This document shows, one piece after another, positions 21,769 to 32,122 of a DNA stretch of 64,000 nucleotides (positions within the stretch are counted from its first letter, which is position 1; each line of letters opens with the position of its first letter). The stretch is from Prillingera fragicola. Taxonomy: Eukaryota > Basidiomycota > Tremellomycetes > Trichosporonales > Trichosporonaceae. The translations under genes and the position numbers were made by a program. The notes under the pieces were generated by a model, which was not told the DNA's origin, searched no databases, and was given only the letters and a program-made list of their open reading frames with translations. The stretch lies in the NCBI GenBank assembly GCA_002335605.1, contig BEDY01000001.1, positions 1,922,001 through 1,986,000 on the forward strand, written 5' to 3'.

Positions 21769-24723
21769 CTAAGGCGCAGGCTTGACCGGAGCCTCGCGAT
21801 CCATCCAACTCATACCCTCGCTCCACCCAAACTCTCCATTCCAGAACCCAGCGCCGACGAGGCCGCCAGCGCCCTGCCACGCCATGCGCGGTGAGGCGAC
21901 AATCCAGTCTGGGACGGGCACGCCGGTGCGGAGGGGCAACAGGCGGGCGGCGTTGCAGACCCCCCAGTCGTCGTTGCCTGCCAGCAGCAGGGTTTGGTTG
22001 GGCGAGTGCGGCGTGTGGTGGTTGTACGTCGCGATCAGGCCTGTGAGTCAGAGAACAAGTGAAGGGTCGGCGTCAGCGCTGTCGCGACACAGTGGCACGA
22101 CTCACCAGTGCCCTTCTCCCACACCGTCCGGCCGTCAATGGCAAACAGCCCACGCGTAGGGAACGAAACTGCCGTCAGCGTCTCCCAGCGCTATAACTCA
22201 CCAGGCGGCAAATCCTCCCGTCCGACCAACCACCGCGAGAAGCGATTCTTCTCCGGCCTGCCAAACACGACCAAGCTGCCCGTCAAGCGCCCCTCGACGA
22301 CGGCCTGGAACGCCTCCCCATCGTCGAGCACCTCCACATCCAGCCGGTGATACACGTACAGGTCGTGGGCATAAGCGCGCGCCAGGCCGCGCAGGAGGTG
22401 TGTGTCCTTCTGCTCAGGCGGGAGGACGATGGTCATCCCCCCCGAACTCGCCAGAACGCGCATCATCGGCCCATATACCCTGGCCGGGCCGAGGGCGGAG
22501 CGCGCAGCGGGCATCTCCTCGTGCCACCGCCCCTGCGTGCACGTCACGGACACGGGGCCGGACGAGCCCATGATCTCGATACGCTTGATGTTGGTGCCGT
22601 GCAGGTCGAGGCCTTGGATCAGCTGCTTGTCGGACCCAGGAGCGTCGCGCCACTGCGGCATGTTGACGTCCAGGCGCGCGAGGCGGCCGGGCACGGCGAG
22701 TTCCGCGATGCGGATGCCGGCTTTCGAGCCTGTTTCGTCCGGGTTGGCCGTCGCGAGGGTGAAGCCTGCGCGCCGGACGTCGTCGTAGGACTTCTTGGGC
22801 GGGAGTGTGGCTATAAACTCTTTGATTGCTGGGTGGCGAAGGACGCCGTCCCAAAAGTGGCCCTTTTTAGGCACTTCGACGAATTTGACATTGTCGCCGC
22901 CAGTCCACGCAGAGACGATGCCGGCGTGCGCGCGGCCGTGGCGAGGAGGGACGTTGTCGTCTTCTGCGCCGTGGACAGCAAGCACGGGGACAGAGGCCAG
23001 GTTGGACGCGTACAGGTCGTTGTTGTAGGGCCCGAGAGCAGCCGAGAGCACACCGAGCAGCGCCGGATCGGCATAGTGGCTACCCGTCCTACTTGTCAGC
23101 GAGCAAATCAAAGCTCACTTACACTTCAGTGTACGGCACATAGTCCTGGATCTTGAGCCACCCAGAAACCGCAATGACACCGACGATGCGGTCTGGGAAC
23201 CGCGCCGCAGCATGCCACGCGCCCTGCCCGCCATTCGAGTGGCCGATCAGCAGCGTGTCCTCGCTCACAGTGATCTCGGGGGTGAGCGGTTTGAGAATCT
23301 TGGGCAAAGCGTCGCGAGCAGACCACAGATCAGCCAGGCTGCCGCCATGCCAGTCCTCTCCCCACTCTGTCCTGCCTGTCGGGAGAACTGCCCACATGCC
23401 AGGAGCGTCTGGCATTGCCTCGATCCAGCCCTTTTCAGCTGCGTGGACGCCAGCACCGTGCAGCGCAAGCAGCACTGGCGGAAGCTTCTCTGGCCGGAGG
23501 TCCTTGGGCGGCACAACCATAGCCCACGATACGAGCGTGGGGATCGACTTGCGCTCGTGCGACCCGCTAGAGTGCGTGATCTGGAAGGGGCCAAGCGACG
23601 ACGATTTGTGGTGCTTGAGCTTGACGCGCCAGACAAGTTCCCAGATGGGGACCTCGGGCTCATCTTCCATAACCCGCGGGGCCGTGTGAACGACCCGGAA
23701 AACCAGCTCGTCTGCCGTGATGGGTTCCGTCTGGACCAGCTGCATCGGCACCGCGCGTGACAGAGCCGGCAGGATGCTCGCACTCTCACCCTTGGCCACT
23801 TTTAGACCAGGGCAGTCGACGACCTCGCCACGCACTCGTACCATCTCACCCCTAGGCGGCACCCGCACGCCGACAGCCGCCCACTCGCCCATGAGCCAAC
23901 CGTCCACAACGTCCGGGACCACTCCCATGCCCGGGACGAGTTCTGCGCTGGTGACATCGTCGGTCCACACGCCCATGTTGATCTTGATCTCGGGCGCGTG
24001 CTTGCCCGGGTCCCCAAACATGCGCACCTCGTACATTGCGCGAACTAGCAGGGTGTAGTCGCCCGGGGCAATGTAGAGCGAGCGAGCCAGGTTGGACGGT
24101 CCGTTCTTGTCCGTCATCTGGCGGCCTGTTGGGCTCGCCCCAAACGCATAAACGTCACCCCTATACCACATCACAGGCGAAGTGGCTCCCTTGTGCGGCA
24201 CAAACGCATACTCGGCAGCCTGGAGCGAATCGACTCGGATGTTGGTAAACTCTTTGCCAACGTCCGGGATCGTAAGCGTCGTCCGCAGCTCGGCGCGGTA
24301 CTGCAGCGCCGCCCATCCGTGGTCACCACGGAGCTGCTCCCAGCTGCTTGTCAGCCACCCTCTCAGTCAACGCAGGACCCACTTGATATCCGGGTACCGC
24401 ACCACGACTTGGCCGTCCTTGTCGCTCTCAAACTTGGCCCACCCGACTTTACCGCCTGTAGCCAGTTCGCTCGGCCACGTCCCGTCGCCGTACGCGCGCG
24501 CGGTGAAATCGAGGTCTGGATCAGCCCCATACTCGCGCGGAAAGGCTGCGAGCGGGGTGCCCATGAAGGGATGCTCGCGCATGCCGCTCCATCGTCAGTT
24601 TCAAGTCAGATAACGAGTGGCGTACCTAGGGAACGGGCCGACTGCCTGGGGTATGAGCTGCTGTCCACGAATGTAGAATCTCACCTCCCATTTTGGGCCT
24701 ATTTCAAGCTTTGTGTTTGTCAT
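21769..24723 (-). CDS. Large alpha/beta-hydrolase (prolyl-oligopeptidase-like fold)
   Basis: The model is complement(join(21769..22040, 22106..22168, 22202..23088, 23123..24343, 24383..24586, 24626..24645, 24685..24723)), 901 aa. The nucleophile elbow GHSNGG puts the serine at residue 457. Upstream VLLALHGAGVHAAEKGW is the oxyanion-hole region, AVHGAEDDNVPP supplies the likely acid, and VPKKGHFWDG the histidine. About 330 residues of beta-rich sequence precede the hydrolase core, and a ~350-residue C-terminal part follows. The N-terminus (KWEAVGPFPSGMREHPF) shows no signal peptide, so it is probably cytoplasmic. The first three introns are each 39 nt and one exon is 20 nt. One acceptor (GGAG before 24586) is weaker than the rest. 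Substrate unknown: esterase or S9-type peptidase are both possible. Confidence 0.85.
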
Positions 24724-25010
24724 TGTGGATGATGAGAAAGAGAGACATGTAGATGCGGTTACATCGCGGACAAGCCGCTGAACCACATGGACCACTTCTA
24801 GGCGGTGATCGCCGAGCCGCCATGACGTACAGCGAGGGTCAAGTCAAGTAGCCGATGAGGACAGTGCTGTTGTTGACAACTTGCTCTCATTCTTTGTATT
24901 CCATTACTGAACAGCTGCAGCTACACCAGTAGATTGCCAGGTAAGTAGATAGGCCTCCCTGCATTCAAGCTCATCCTTGACAGCAGCTGGAACCACCAGC
25001 CGCCACCACC

Positions 25011-25661
25011 GTGCCACCAAGACTCACAAACGACGCCTCTCCTCCTCCCAACTGGCCTCCCACCGTCGTCTACCTAAGCCGCCCCCGCCTATCGCCAACG
25101 TTTCCAGCTCCTCTTCTCCCGTCTCTTGTCACCCCCTCGCACCAGCACTTTTCACCCCGACCCACACTTCATCCGGCTTCAGTAGTAATTAAGACAGTAA
25201 CAACACCAAGCCACCCAGCGCACGGCCAGCGCTCTCTTGTAGCCAAGAAGCGCATCCCGGCTTCAACACTCATCATCCCATACCTGGGCATAATTCACTG
25301 CACGCTCACACCCGCCGAAAACGCAGCGCTGCATCCCTCCCCACCACCCTCAGCGCTGGCCGACCCCCACGCAGACTCAGACTACGACCTCTCCCTGCTC
25401 CGTCTCTCTGCCAGCGATATCCGGAACCCCTACCCGGGATATCATGTCAGTGTAGGCGTCGACGCGGCGCAGGCGGGGAATGCCGCGCGGTTTGTCAACG
25501 ACTATCGTGGGGTAGCGGGTGCGCCGAACGCCGAGTTCCGCGTCGGGCGTGGGGAGGGCGGAGAGATGAGGATGGAGGTGTGGGCGCTCAAAGCGGGTGT
25601 GGCCAAGGGAGATGAGGTGTTGGTTAGTTATGGCAAGGGCTGGTGGGGCGCGAGAAAGTAG
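25011..25661 (+). CDS. SET-domain protein (5' end unresolved)
   Basis: The open frame encodes a C-terminal SET-domain fold: HPAHGQRSLVAKKRIPAST (entry strand) and PGYHVSVGVDAAQAGNAARF. FVNDYRG with NAEF matches the N-x-x-R-F-x-N / NA-F cofactor core, and GDEVLVSYGKGWW is the post-core motif. It is therefore a probable protein-lysine methyltransferase. No ATG starts this frame. Position 25011 is a GTG and the reading continues open upstream to about 24985. A GTAAGT donor at 24941 and a TTGACAG acceptor near 24982 indicate a 5' exon upstream, possibly starting at the ATG at 24822. I could not fix the exon structure. The divergent hydrolase start is 290 nt away. Confidence 0.75.
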   Translation: MPPRLTNDASPPPNWPPTVVYLSRPRLSPTFPAPLLPSLVTPSHQHFSPRPTLHPASVVIKTVTTPSHPAHGQRSLVAKKRIPASTLIIPYLGIIHCTLTPAENAALHPSPPPSALADPHADSDYDLSLLRLSASDIRNPYPGYHVSVGVDAAQAGNAARFVNDYRGVAGAPNAEFRVGRGEGGEMRMEVWALKAGVAKGDEVLVSYGKGWWGARK

Positions 25662-25729
25662 CACGCCGCTTGAGAGGGTCAGAAGTATATGCATACATAC
25701 AATAGTCACAGGCAGCCTCAGGCTAGTCG

Positions 25730-26767
25730 TTACGCCGGCCGCTTTCCCCACTTCCACTCCCATCCACTCTCATCGCGCACACCATCCTCGCGGGGTGGCG
25801 CAGCAAATTCTGCTGAAGCACACTTGTCCCTTCGCAACGCGTGCTTCTCTTCACCGAGCTGAAGCTCGAACTGCTCCTCCCCCATGTCTTCCATCAGCCA
25901 TGCCTTCCCTGGCAACCCACCTTTGATCACAACAACGCTCTCCCTGCCCAGTAGACGTTGCAACCCCTCACCCAGCCCTACCCTCCGGTCCCTTGACGCT
26001 TGAGGAACATTTGTAGCCCGTGATCCGTCAATAGGCAAGATCGGAAACGCCAGCCCATCCCCCCGTGGCTCGAGGACGAGCAACCCCGCCGGTGCGCCAG
26101 AACGAGAGACGTGCCGCGTCGTCGCGAGGGCTGCCGAGATGAGCTCAACATATCTTGCCGCCGTAGTCCTGCCGTCAGTTCTCATCTTATGCCCAACTCA
26201 CGTCGCCTTGAGCTTTACGGCTCCAGTGGCCACTTGGACATCCTCGGCTGGGCGGTCGTCCATGTGCTTGTTTTCACCCGACGGCTCATTCTCATCCTGC
26301 TGCTCCTCGGCCAAAAACAGTCCCGCAAGATCATAAAGCACAACCAGCCCCGGCGTTCCAACAAGCTCATGTGCCTCCCTCGCCTGCACACCCGGCTCAG
26401 GCGTCAACAATGTAAGCAGCAGCCGGGCATGATCCGCCGAAGGGCAGTATCGCACATCTACGCGCTGCAGCGCGTCCAGCACTACGCGATCCCCGCCATG
26501 GGCTGCCAGCCATGGTGATCCGGCCTCTTCGAGAGCAGAATGGAAATCAGAGCGAGGACCAGTGACGATCAGGGCCCGTGCGCGGGGTTGTACTGCAGTG
26601 CTGTTGAAGAGCGGAAGGTCGGCTGTTTTGATGTAGCTCAGAGCAGCGTGGAGGGGTGCTGTGGCTGGGAGGGGGCCGAGGACTGCACTGTGGAGTGGCA
26701 GTGTTGGGGACGGCGCGTCCTCGGATGGAGGGAGGAGGGAGGCGAGGGGCAGCGCGACGCCGCTCAT
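25730..26767 (-). CDS. Unrecognised conserved-looking protein
   Basis: The model is complement(join(25730..26168, 26202..26767)), 334 aa. The 33-nt intron joins VKLKAT to TAARYVELISAALATTRH. The protein has alternating hydrophobic strands and helices: RALIVTGPRSDF, VVLDALQRVDVRYC, GLVVLYDLAGLFLAEE, then LLVLEPRGDGL. This is like a Rossmann/RecA-type alpha-beta core with a Walker-B-like strand but without a Walker A motif, and could be a Rad51-paralogue-like or Elongator-like inactive ATPase. I cannot name it. The start at 26767 is preferred over the in-frame 26872 because the latter lies only 18 nt from the end of the upstream PEX2 gene. Confidence 0.7.
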
Positions 26768-26889
26768 GGTGGTGTGGGCAAAGACAAAGTCAACGACAGT
26801 CAGTGCGGGGAAATAATGTGGGGTTGGCTGACCGGCCATGTCCGTGCAGTGTGGGTACCACAGAAATCGCATAAGATCGTATATCTAGT

Positions 26890-28360
26890 CTAGGCCATCA
26901 TCCACGACGCATCAATGTCGCTCTCTGAACCCATGGCACCGATACCCGACGGCCACTTGTGCTCCGAGTCCGAGCTCGAGCTCTCAGCGCTAGTCTCGAC
27001 TTCACTCTCGCTCGATGTCTCAACCGGCGCCTCGGGCCATGGCTGAGCCGTCCCGCGCCACGCCCGCGTAATGCCTCCTCCACAGCGCAAGCATGTCCAC
27101 TTCTCCTTTTTCTTCTTCTCGTTTCCTGGCGACGTGACCTCCTCCTCGTGCTTCGCAAGTTCGTCGGCGAGGCAGTAGTAGCAGTACTTGCATCCACCCC
27201 AGCAGTCGCCCTGCGCAGGGATGAATACGCGGTCCTCGGCGTCACCCTCTGGGTCGGCGTCAACCTCGAGCTGAGGAAGCTCAATGTCAGTTCCGGGCAG
27301 CTCGGCGGGGCGGCTCGTGCGCTTGAGGTAGCACACTGGGCAGGTGGTCCGGGGGATGCCGGCCAGGACACCCGCGTGGGCCGCCGCCGGCGCTGGCGCC
27401 CCCGCACGGCGGGCGGCGTGGCGGTCGTCGGCGGTGACGTTGAGAGCCTCGTAGTCAATGGTCGTGGGTTGCGAGAAGAATGCCTTGACCGGTGCGGTGA
27501 GAGTGGCGGGGTTGAGAGCGTTGGGAAGCGACGGGACACGGGGGAGCGCAAAGATGAGGAATTCCTGAGACGTCAGCTCTGTTCATGACATACAACTCAC
27601 AGTCATGACACCCCACACAAGCTGGCGGTTCATAAACTCGTAGGACACCATACGAGCGAGTCGCGCTTGCGAAGGCACCAGTTGCAAGCCCAGAATGCGC
27701 ATGAGGATGGAAGGGAAGCGACCGTCCCACAGGAACCACAACCAGCCTGCGAGCTCCCATGCACGTGCAATGTTCTCGAGGCGTACAATCAGATTCCACG
27801 TCTTGCGTCGCCAGTCATGCGATGGCAAGTCCGGCCACTGCCTGGAGAGCGCGGTCTGGCGCATGCGGTTCAGCAGGTAGTTGGGGAGCAGTGGAGGGTG
27901 AAGGACGAGATAGAGCAAGAGAGTCCGCCGGGTTGCTGCGGGTTAGCCTAGTACAGCACTTTCACATACGTTTTCCTGCATGCCGCGAAGAGGAAAGCCG
28001 GAGGTTCTGCAACTGTGCACCTGGAGACGCCGTGCGGGGGCCGAGCACGCCTACCGAAAAGATGAGGAGCTTGAGTGCCAGGGTGATCTCCGGCTTGAGG
28101 TCTGGCATTGACGCAGGCTGTCGTGGTCAGCACAGACCATGAGTTTACAAGATATGTACCTTGAAGCGACCAATTGCGCGCTCAAGGCCATCGCCCAACA
28201 GCTCTGCAATTCCACCATCGAGACTATCGGCATCAACCTGGCTGACAAGCGGCGCCCTTGGCTCGTAAGCCCGCATTGAGCGGGGTGCGGCCGGGATGAC
28301 CTGAGGGGCTTCTGGTGCCGTTGATGGCCCTGCCTCTATTGTGGCTAGTGGTGCTGCCAT
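26890..28360 (-). CDS. PEX2: Peroxisomal RING E3 ligase Pex2
   Basis: The model is complement(join(26890..27564, 27601..27935, 27970..28117, 28160..28360)), 452 aa. Pex2 forms, with Pex10 and Pex12, the peroxisomal membrane ubiquitin-ligase complex that recycles the import receptor Pex5. The membrane part contains LKLLIFSVGVLGPRTASPGA and AQLQNLRL, then the WNLIVRLENIARAWELAGWL helix, as in Pex2. The C-terminal RING has CPVCYLKR, then CWGGCKYCYYCLADEL and CLRCGG, separated by an acidic insert. The tail is Ser/Glu-rich. Introns are 34-42 nt, all with family-consistent joins. In one (27936-27969) the unspliced frame would stop soon after HAGKRM. Confidence 0.9.
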
Positions 28361-28586
28361 GTGATTATTGTGCGAGTAAGAGATGAAGAGAATTCAAGGT
28401 GGTTGAACGTTGACACTCTACACCTACCGGCCCATTGTGCCCGCCCAATACCCGGAACTTCGGCAATGTGCGCTTTCTAATAAGATATACTTCCGCTAAT
28501 GGGGCATTAGGAACTACAGTTGTAATCGGCCCGGTGTCATGAACGATGCGCCACCAAGGTACTCTAGTTGCCATCCACATCTCAGC

Positions 28587-31027
28587 ATGCGTCTCGGCCA
28601 GCTTGCGCTGCTCCTCGCCCTCGTACAGGGCTCAGCCGCGCTCTGGCCGTTCAAGCCAAAGCGATTCACAGCAGAAACATTGCTAAATGCAGGAAGCTTG
28701 GGGCTCGAGGGTGTCAAGGGCCGCGTCCTCGCCATCGCCGACGCCAACGGAGATCGAAAGTGAGTTGCGGCGCTCGCGATAAGGGCGTTTGGCTCATGCT
28801 GCAGCTCGGATTTGTTTGTGCTCTCAGAGGACAAGAAGACTGTGTCGTTGTATCTATGGAACCGAGGTGGGTTGCTCACTCTCGCCTATGTACGCATCAC
28901 TGACATGACCCAGATACCTGGCGATATACCTCGGCGACCAACCTGACCTTTGCGACAGATGTCGTCAACGTTGTACCAGGAGATTACAACTCTGATGGAA
29001 GGCTAGACCTTCTTGTCATGATGCTGCGGCCGCCGGGCATGTTTGGAGGAGGAGGAAAAGAGACCGAGATGACAGTGGTGCTGGGCGGACCAAAGGGGCT
29101 AGGTATGTCCATCATACCTGCTCCGTGCTGACTTTACAGATTCTGGAGGACGTTGGGAGCTGTCTCCGTCAACAACCCTTCAGCCAATAGTCTTTGACGA
29201 CGATGGACATCTCCGTCCATCGCTCCTCGGCTTCCAGCCGAGCAGCGAAGGCCCAGCAGCCATGTCCTGGCGCAACGACGGCACTGGCATGACGCCCGGA
29301 CTGCCGCCTCTCTACAACGGCAGGGCCTGCCAGCTTGTCACTTCGCACTCATCTGCGTATGTTGACATTGACGGCGACTGCCGACCCGACATTGTGCTCC
29401 ACTGCCAGGGCAACGGTGCCAACGATCGGAGCCTCCAGTTCTGGCTCAACGTTGGCCAGCTTGGCGAGCAAGGTTATTCCTTGACAAAGTCTCTGGCTCT
29501 GCCTGTTGGCAGCCGTTCGGTGACGTTTGCAGATATGAGTGAGTGATACCCTGTGGGCGGTGCTGACCGCAGACCGGGACGGCGCGATGGACCTTGTTTT
29601 CGCGACTTGCAAGAAGCACAGTGTGGCCTCTGGCATGGGCACCGACTGCTCGGTCAACGTTGTCTACAACCAGCAGGCAGGGTTGTGTAAGACTGAGACG
29701 TCGCGTTGGTTCAACGACAGGAATCTGGCCTGCCGAGGATGGGGAGACTTGTGTCAACAGGACAGTGATTTCCAGTTTGACATTACTCCGCGCCAAGTAG
29801 TGAGTGGACTTGGAGGACAAAACTGACGTCCAGTACTTTACCACGATTCCTCTGGAGGAGCTATTCCCTGGCGAGAATGCCGAGTTGATGTTGAGCGTTC
29901 CCGGATCACGCGATATCTTCTTCATTCCCCTGCCCCTCCGCCCTGGCGACTTTGACGTGGATGGCTTCCCCGACCTCCTGATGACTGTGAAGACCAACAC
30001 TGGAAACCAGGTCAAGGTTCTCCAGAACGTGCCATGTGGCAAGGGTATTGCTGGATGTGACAGCAATGGTCGAGGAATGCGCGGTTTTGTTGTAGGCAAG
30101 GGCAAGGGGTGGGCCGCCTTGGAAGCGATCACAGACGCTGTTGGTGCCAGTTGGATCGACTTGGATGACGACGTGAGGCTCTGGACTGTCGATCAGATGC
30201 TAACAGCCAACAGGGGTCGCTGGACATTATGGTGCACCGTACAGGAGCGCAAGATGGCTCACGCGTAACGTTTATTCAAAACAACTTCTACCACGATACC
30301 TTTTTCCTTAAGGCTCAAGGTGGGTAACTGAGCCTTGGCAGTGACACTGACGGGTGTAGTCTTGCACGGCGTTTGCGATGGTGATTGCGTGCCTACCGAT
30401 GGCAGCCCCAAGTATTCCGTGAGCAGAAGCCAACTGCGCCTGTCTACTGACACCAACAGCCAAGCTCCAGTTACTCTGGGGCTACGTTCAAGTTTACGGC
30501 GTTTGACACGGGAGGAGCGCGTCATGCCCAGCAAGGTAAATCAGTTTAGAAGATCCCCGTTGACGCGTTCCAGTCGCGCAGCTTCCGCAGACGGCCAATC
30601 AGGCACTCATGTCCCCTCACAGTTTCATCGGCCTGGGTCGGACTAACAACTATATCGAGGTGGGTACTAGGCGCCGCAGTGCAACATCAGAAAGTCCCTA
30701 ATCGTTTCACAGAACCTTATGGTGGGCACGTCGTTGCTTAAACAGGATAAGACGAACCTCGAGTCCCTAATCCCCAATTCGCAACTACTTATTTCCACCC
30801 CCTGGACAGCAAAGGAGGCAACATTGCCTGTTCAAGCACGCTCCAAGGAGTGGAGGAGCGAGCTGTTCTTGCATCCCGGTGATTGGATCCCCTGGGTTGC
30901 TGCAGCAGTCGTAGGCACTGTTGTTACGTTGGGAATGGTCGTCGTATGGCTAGGAGAGAGGGAGAAGAAGGAGGACGAAAAGGAGCGGAGGAGGGCGCTC
31001 CACGCCATCAACTTTCAGGCATTGTGA
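28587..31027 (+). CDS. FG-GAP membrane protein, ITFG1/TIP family
   Basis: The model is join(28587..28759, 28805..28866, 28914..29102, 29140..29538, 29573..29799, 29834..30172, 30214..30319, 30360..30418, 30460..30535, 30574..30659, 30713..31027), 676 aa, eleven exons. It has a signal peptide (RLGQLALLLALVQGSAA) and a beta-propeller with repeated FG-GAP/Ca-binding elements such as ADANGDRN, DYNSDGRLD, DIDGDCRPD, DFDVDGFPD and DLDDDGSLD. These are followed by the family signature FIGLGRTNNYIE, and a single membrane helix near the C-terminus (WVAAAVVGTVVTLGMVVVW) with a short charged cytoplasmic tail. This matches the T-cell immunomodulatory protein/ITFG1 family, a type I secretory-pathway protein of unclear fungal role. 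Splicing restores several Asp-rich calcium loops that are split at junctions. Confidence 0.92.
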
Positions 31028-32122
31028 GCGTGCATGCTGGTCTGGTTGTCGAGACACACTTCCATGCACAATTAGAGCGATTAGTCAAAAGCAAACGCGT
31101 GCGGACGAGTTGCGTTCACTGGATGCTGGAATCCTGTTGGTCGCACCACGCGAGAAAAATCACGCACGACATTAAGGACTCTTGATTGCGGGGAGCACTC
31201 TGTTGATTCTCGACTCTTCTTTTAGACGTCCCGTGGTGCGAGTTGATGCACGATTGCTCGTTGAGAATAGCTGACCATTCCAGCCATGGCCCAATCCACG
31301 AGCTAGAGAGGAACAGACGGGACTACGCGTTTGCTCCGAGACGCGTCCTAGGCCACACCCTGGCCCGGGAGTCGCCATTCCTTGACCTGCTCTTTACATC
31401 TCACAAGTCTGCTCGTAACAGGGCATGCTAAAGTTGCAGTCGCCGACAAGAGGAGAACCCTGGCAGGCCCCGGCAGCCGAAACAGGTATGCCGTGATTTT
31501 ACATCTTACAATCTGAGCTGGAACCCATCCAGCCATCAGGAATCAGTACACCAAGTGAAACAGGACAAGGCAGCCGACGCGTTTGCTTTTGTCCTTGCCA
31601 TGCCAGGGCAACGTGGTGATCGTGGTGAACGGCAGCCCGACTACCGCCAGGTCGTTGAATTGATCTCGACCCCCTACAGCGCTCCCTTGCTCGGCCCTCG
31701 GCACGGCGTTGTGCACATGAGATATGCCAACCTAGGACCGAGCCGGAGTAACTCAAGTTTTACAATGAAGGGGTTTCTAGTACCTCGGGGTTGTGCCTCT
31801 CCGTCACTGGATACCGCAATCAAGTTTCCTATCCAGCGTCTGGCCAGGCATACAGTCGTCTAACAAGACGCGCAGATACAAGAAGAGCTGCCTGTTCGTG
31901 TTTGCCTTTCCTTTCTGTATCATCTCTTCTCATCTATCCTGACTACAGACGAAAGTGTCCCAGCTGGTAGTGGCTCTTGCGCCTACACATTCATTTTACA
32001 CCCACACTCGTTTTCTAGCGACAGGTCTGGTTACCTCTCACGTCAACCGTCTCAGTCCGCGCCCAGCACCGACAAACTATATCTTTAGCGTTTACTCCCC
32101 AGGCAAATAAACGCACCCAATA
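31028..32122. other. Intergenic upstream of the AA14-like gene; several ACGCGT sites
   Basis: No gene is seen. ACGCGT occurs four times (31095, 31325, 31341, 31577). A TATA-like element (AACTATATC) lies about 55 nt before the downstream ATG. Confidence 0.45.
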
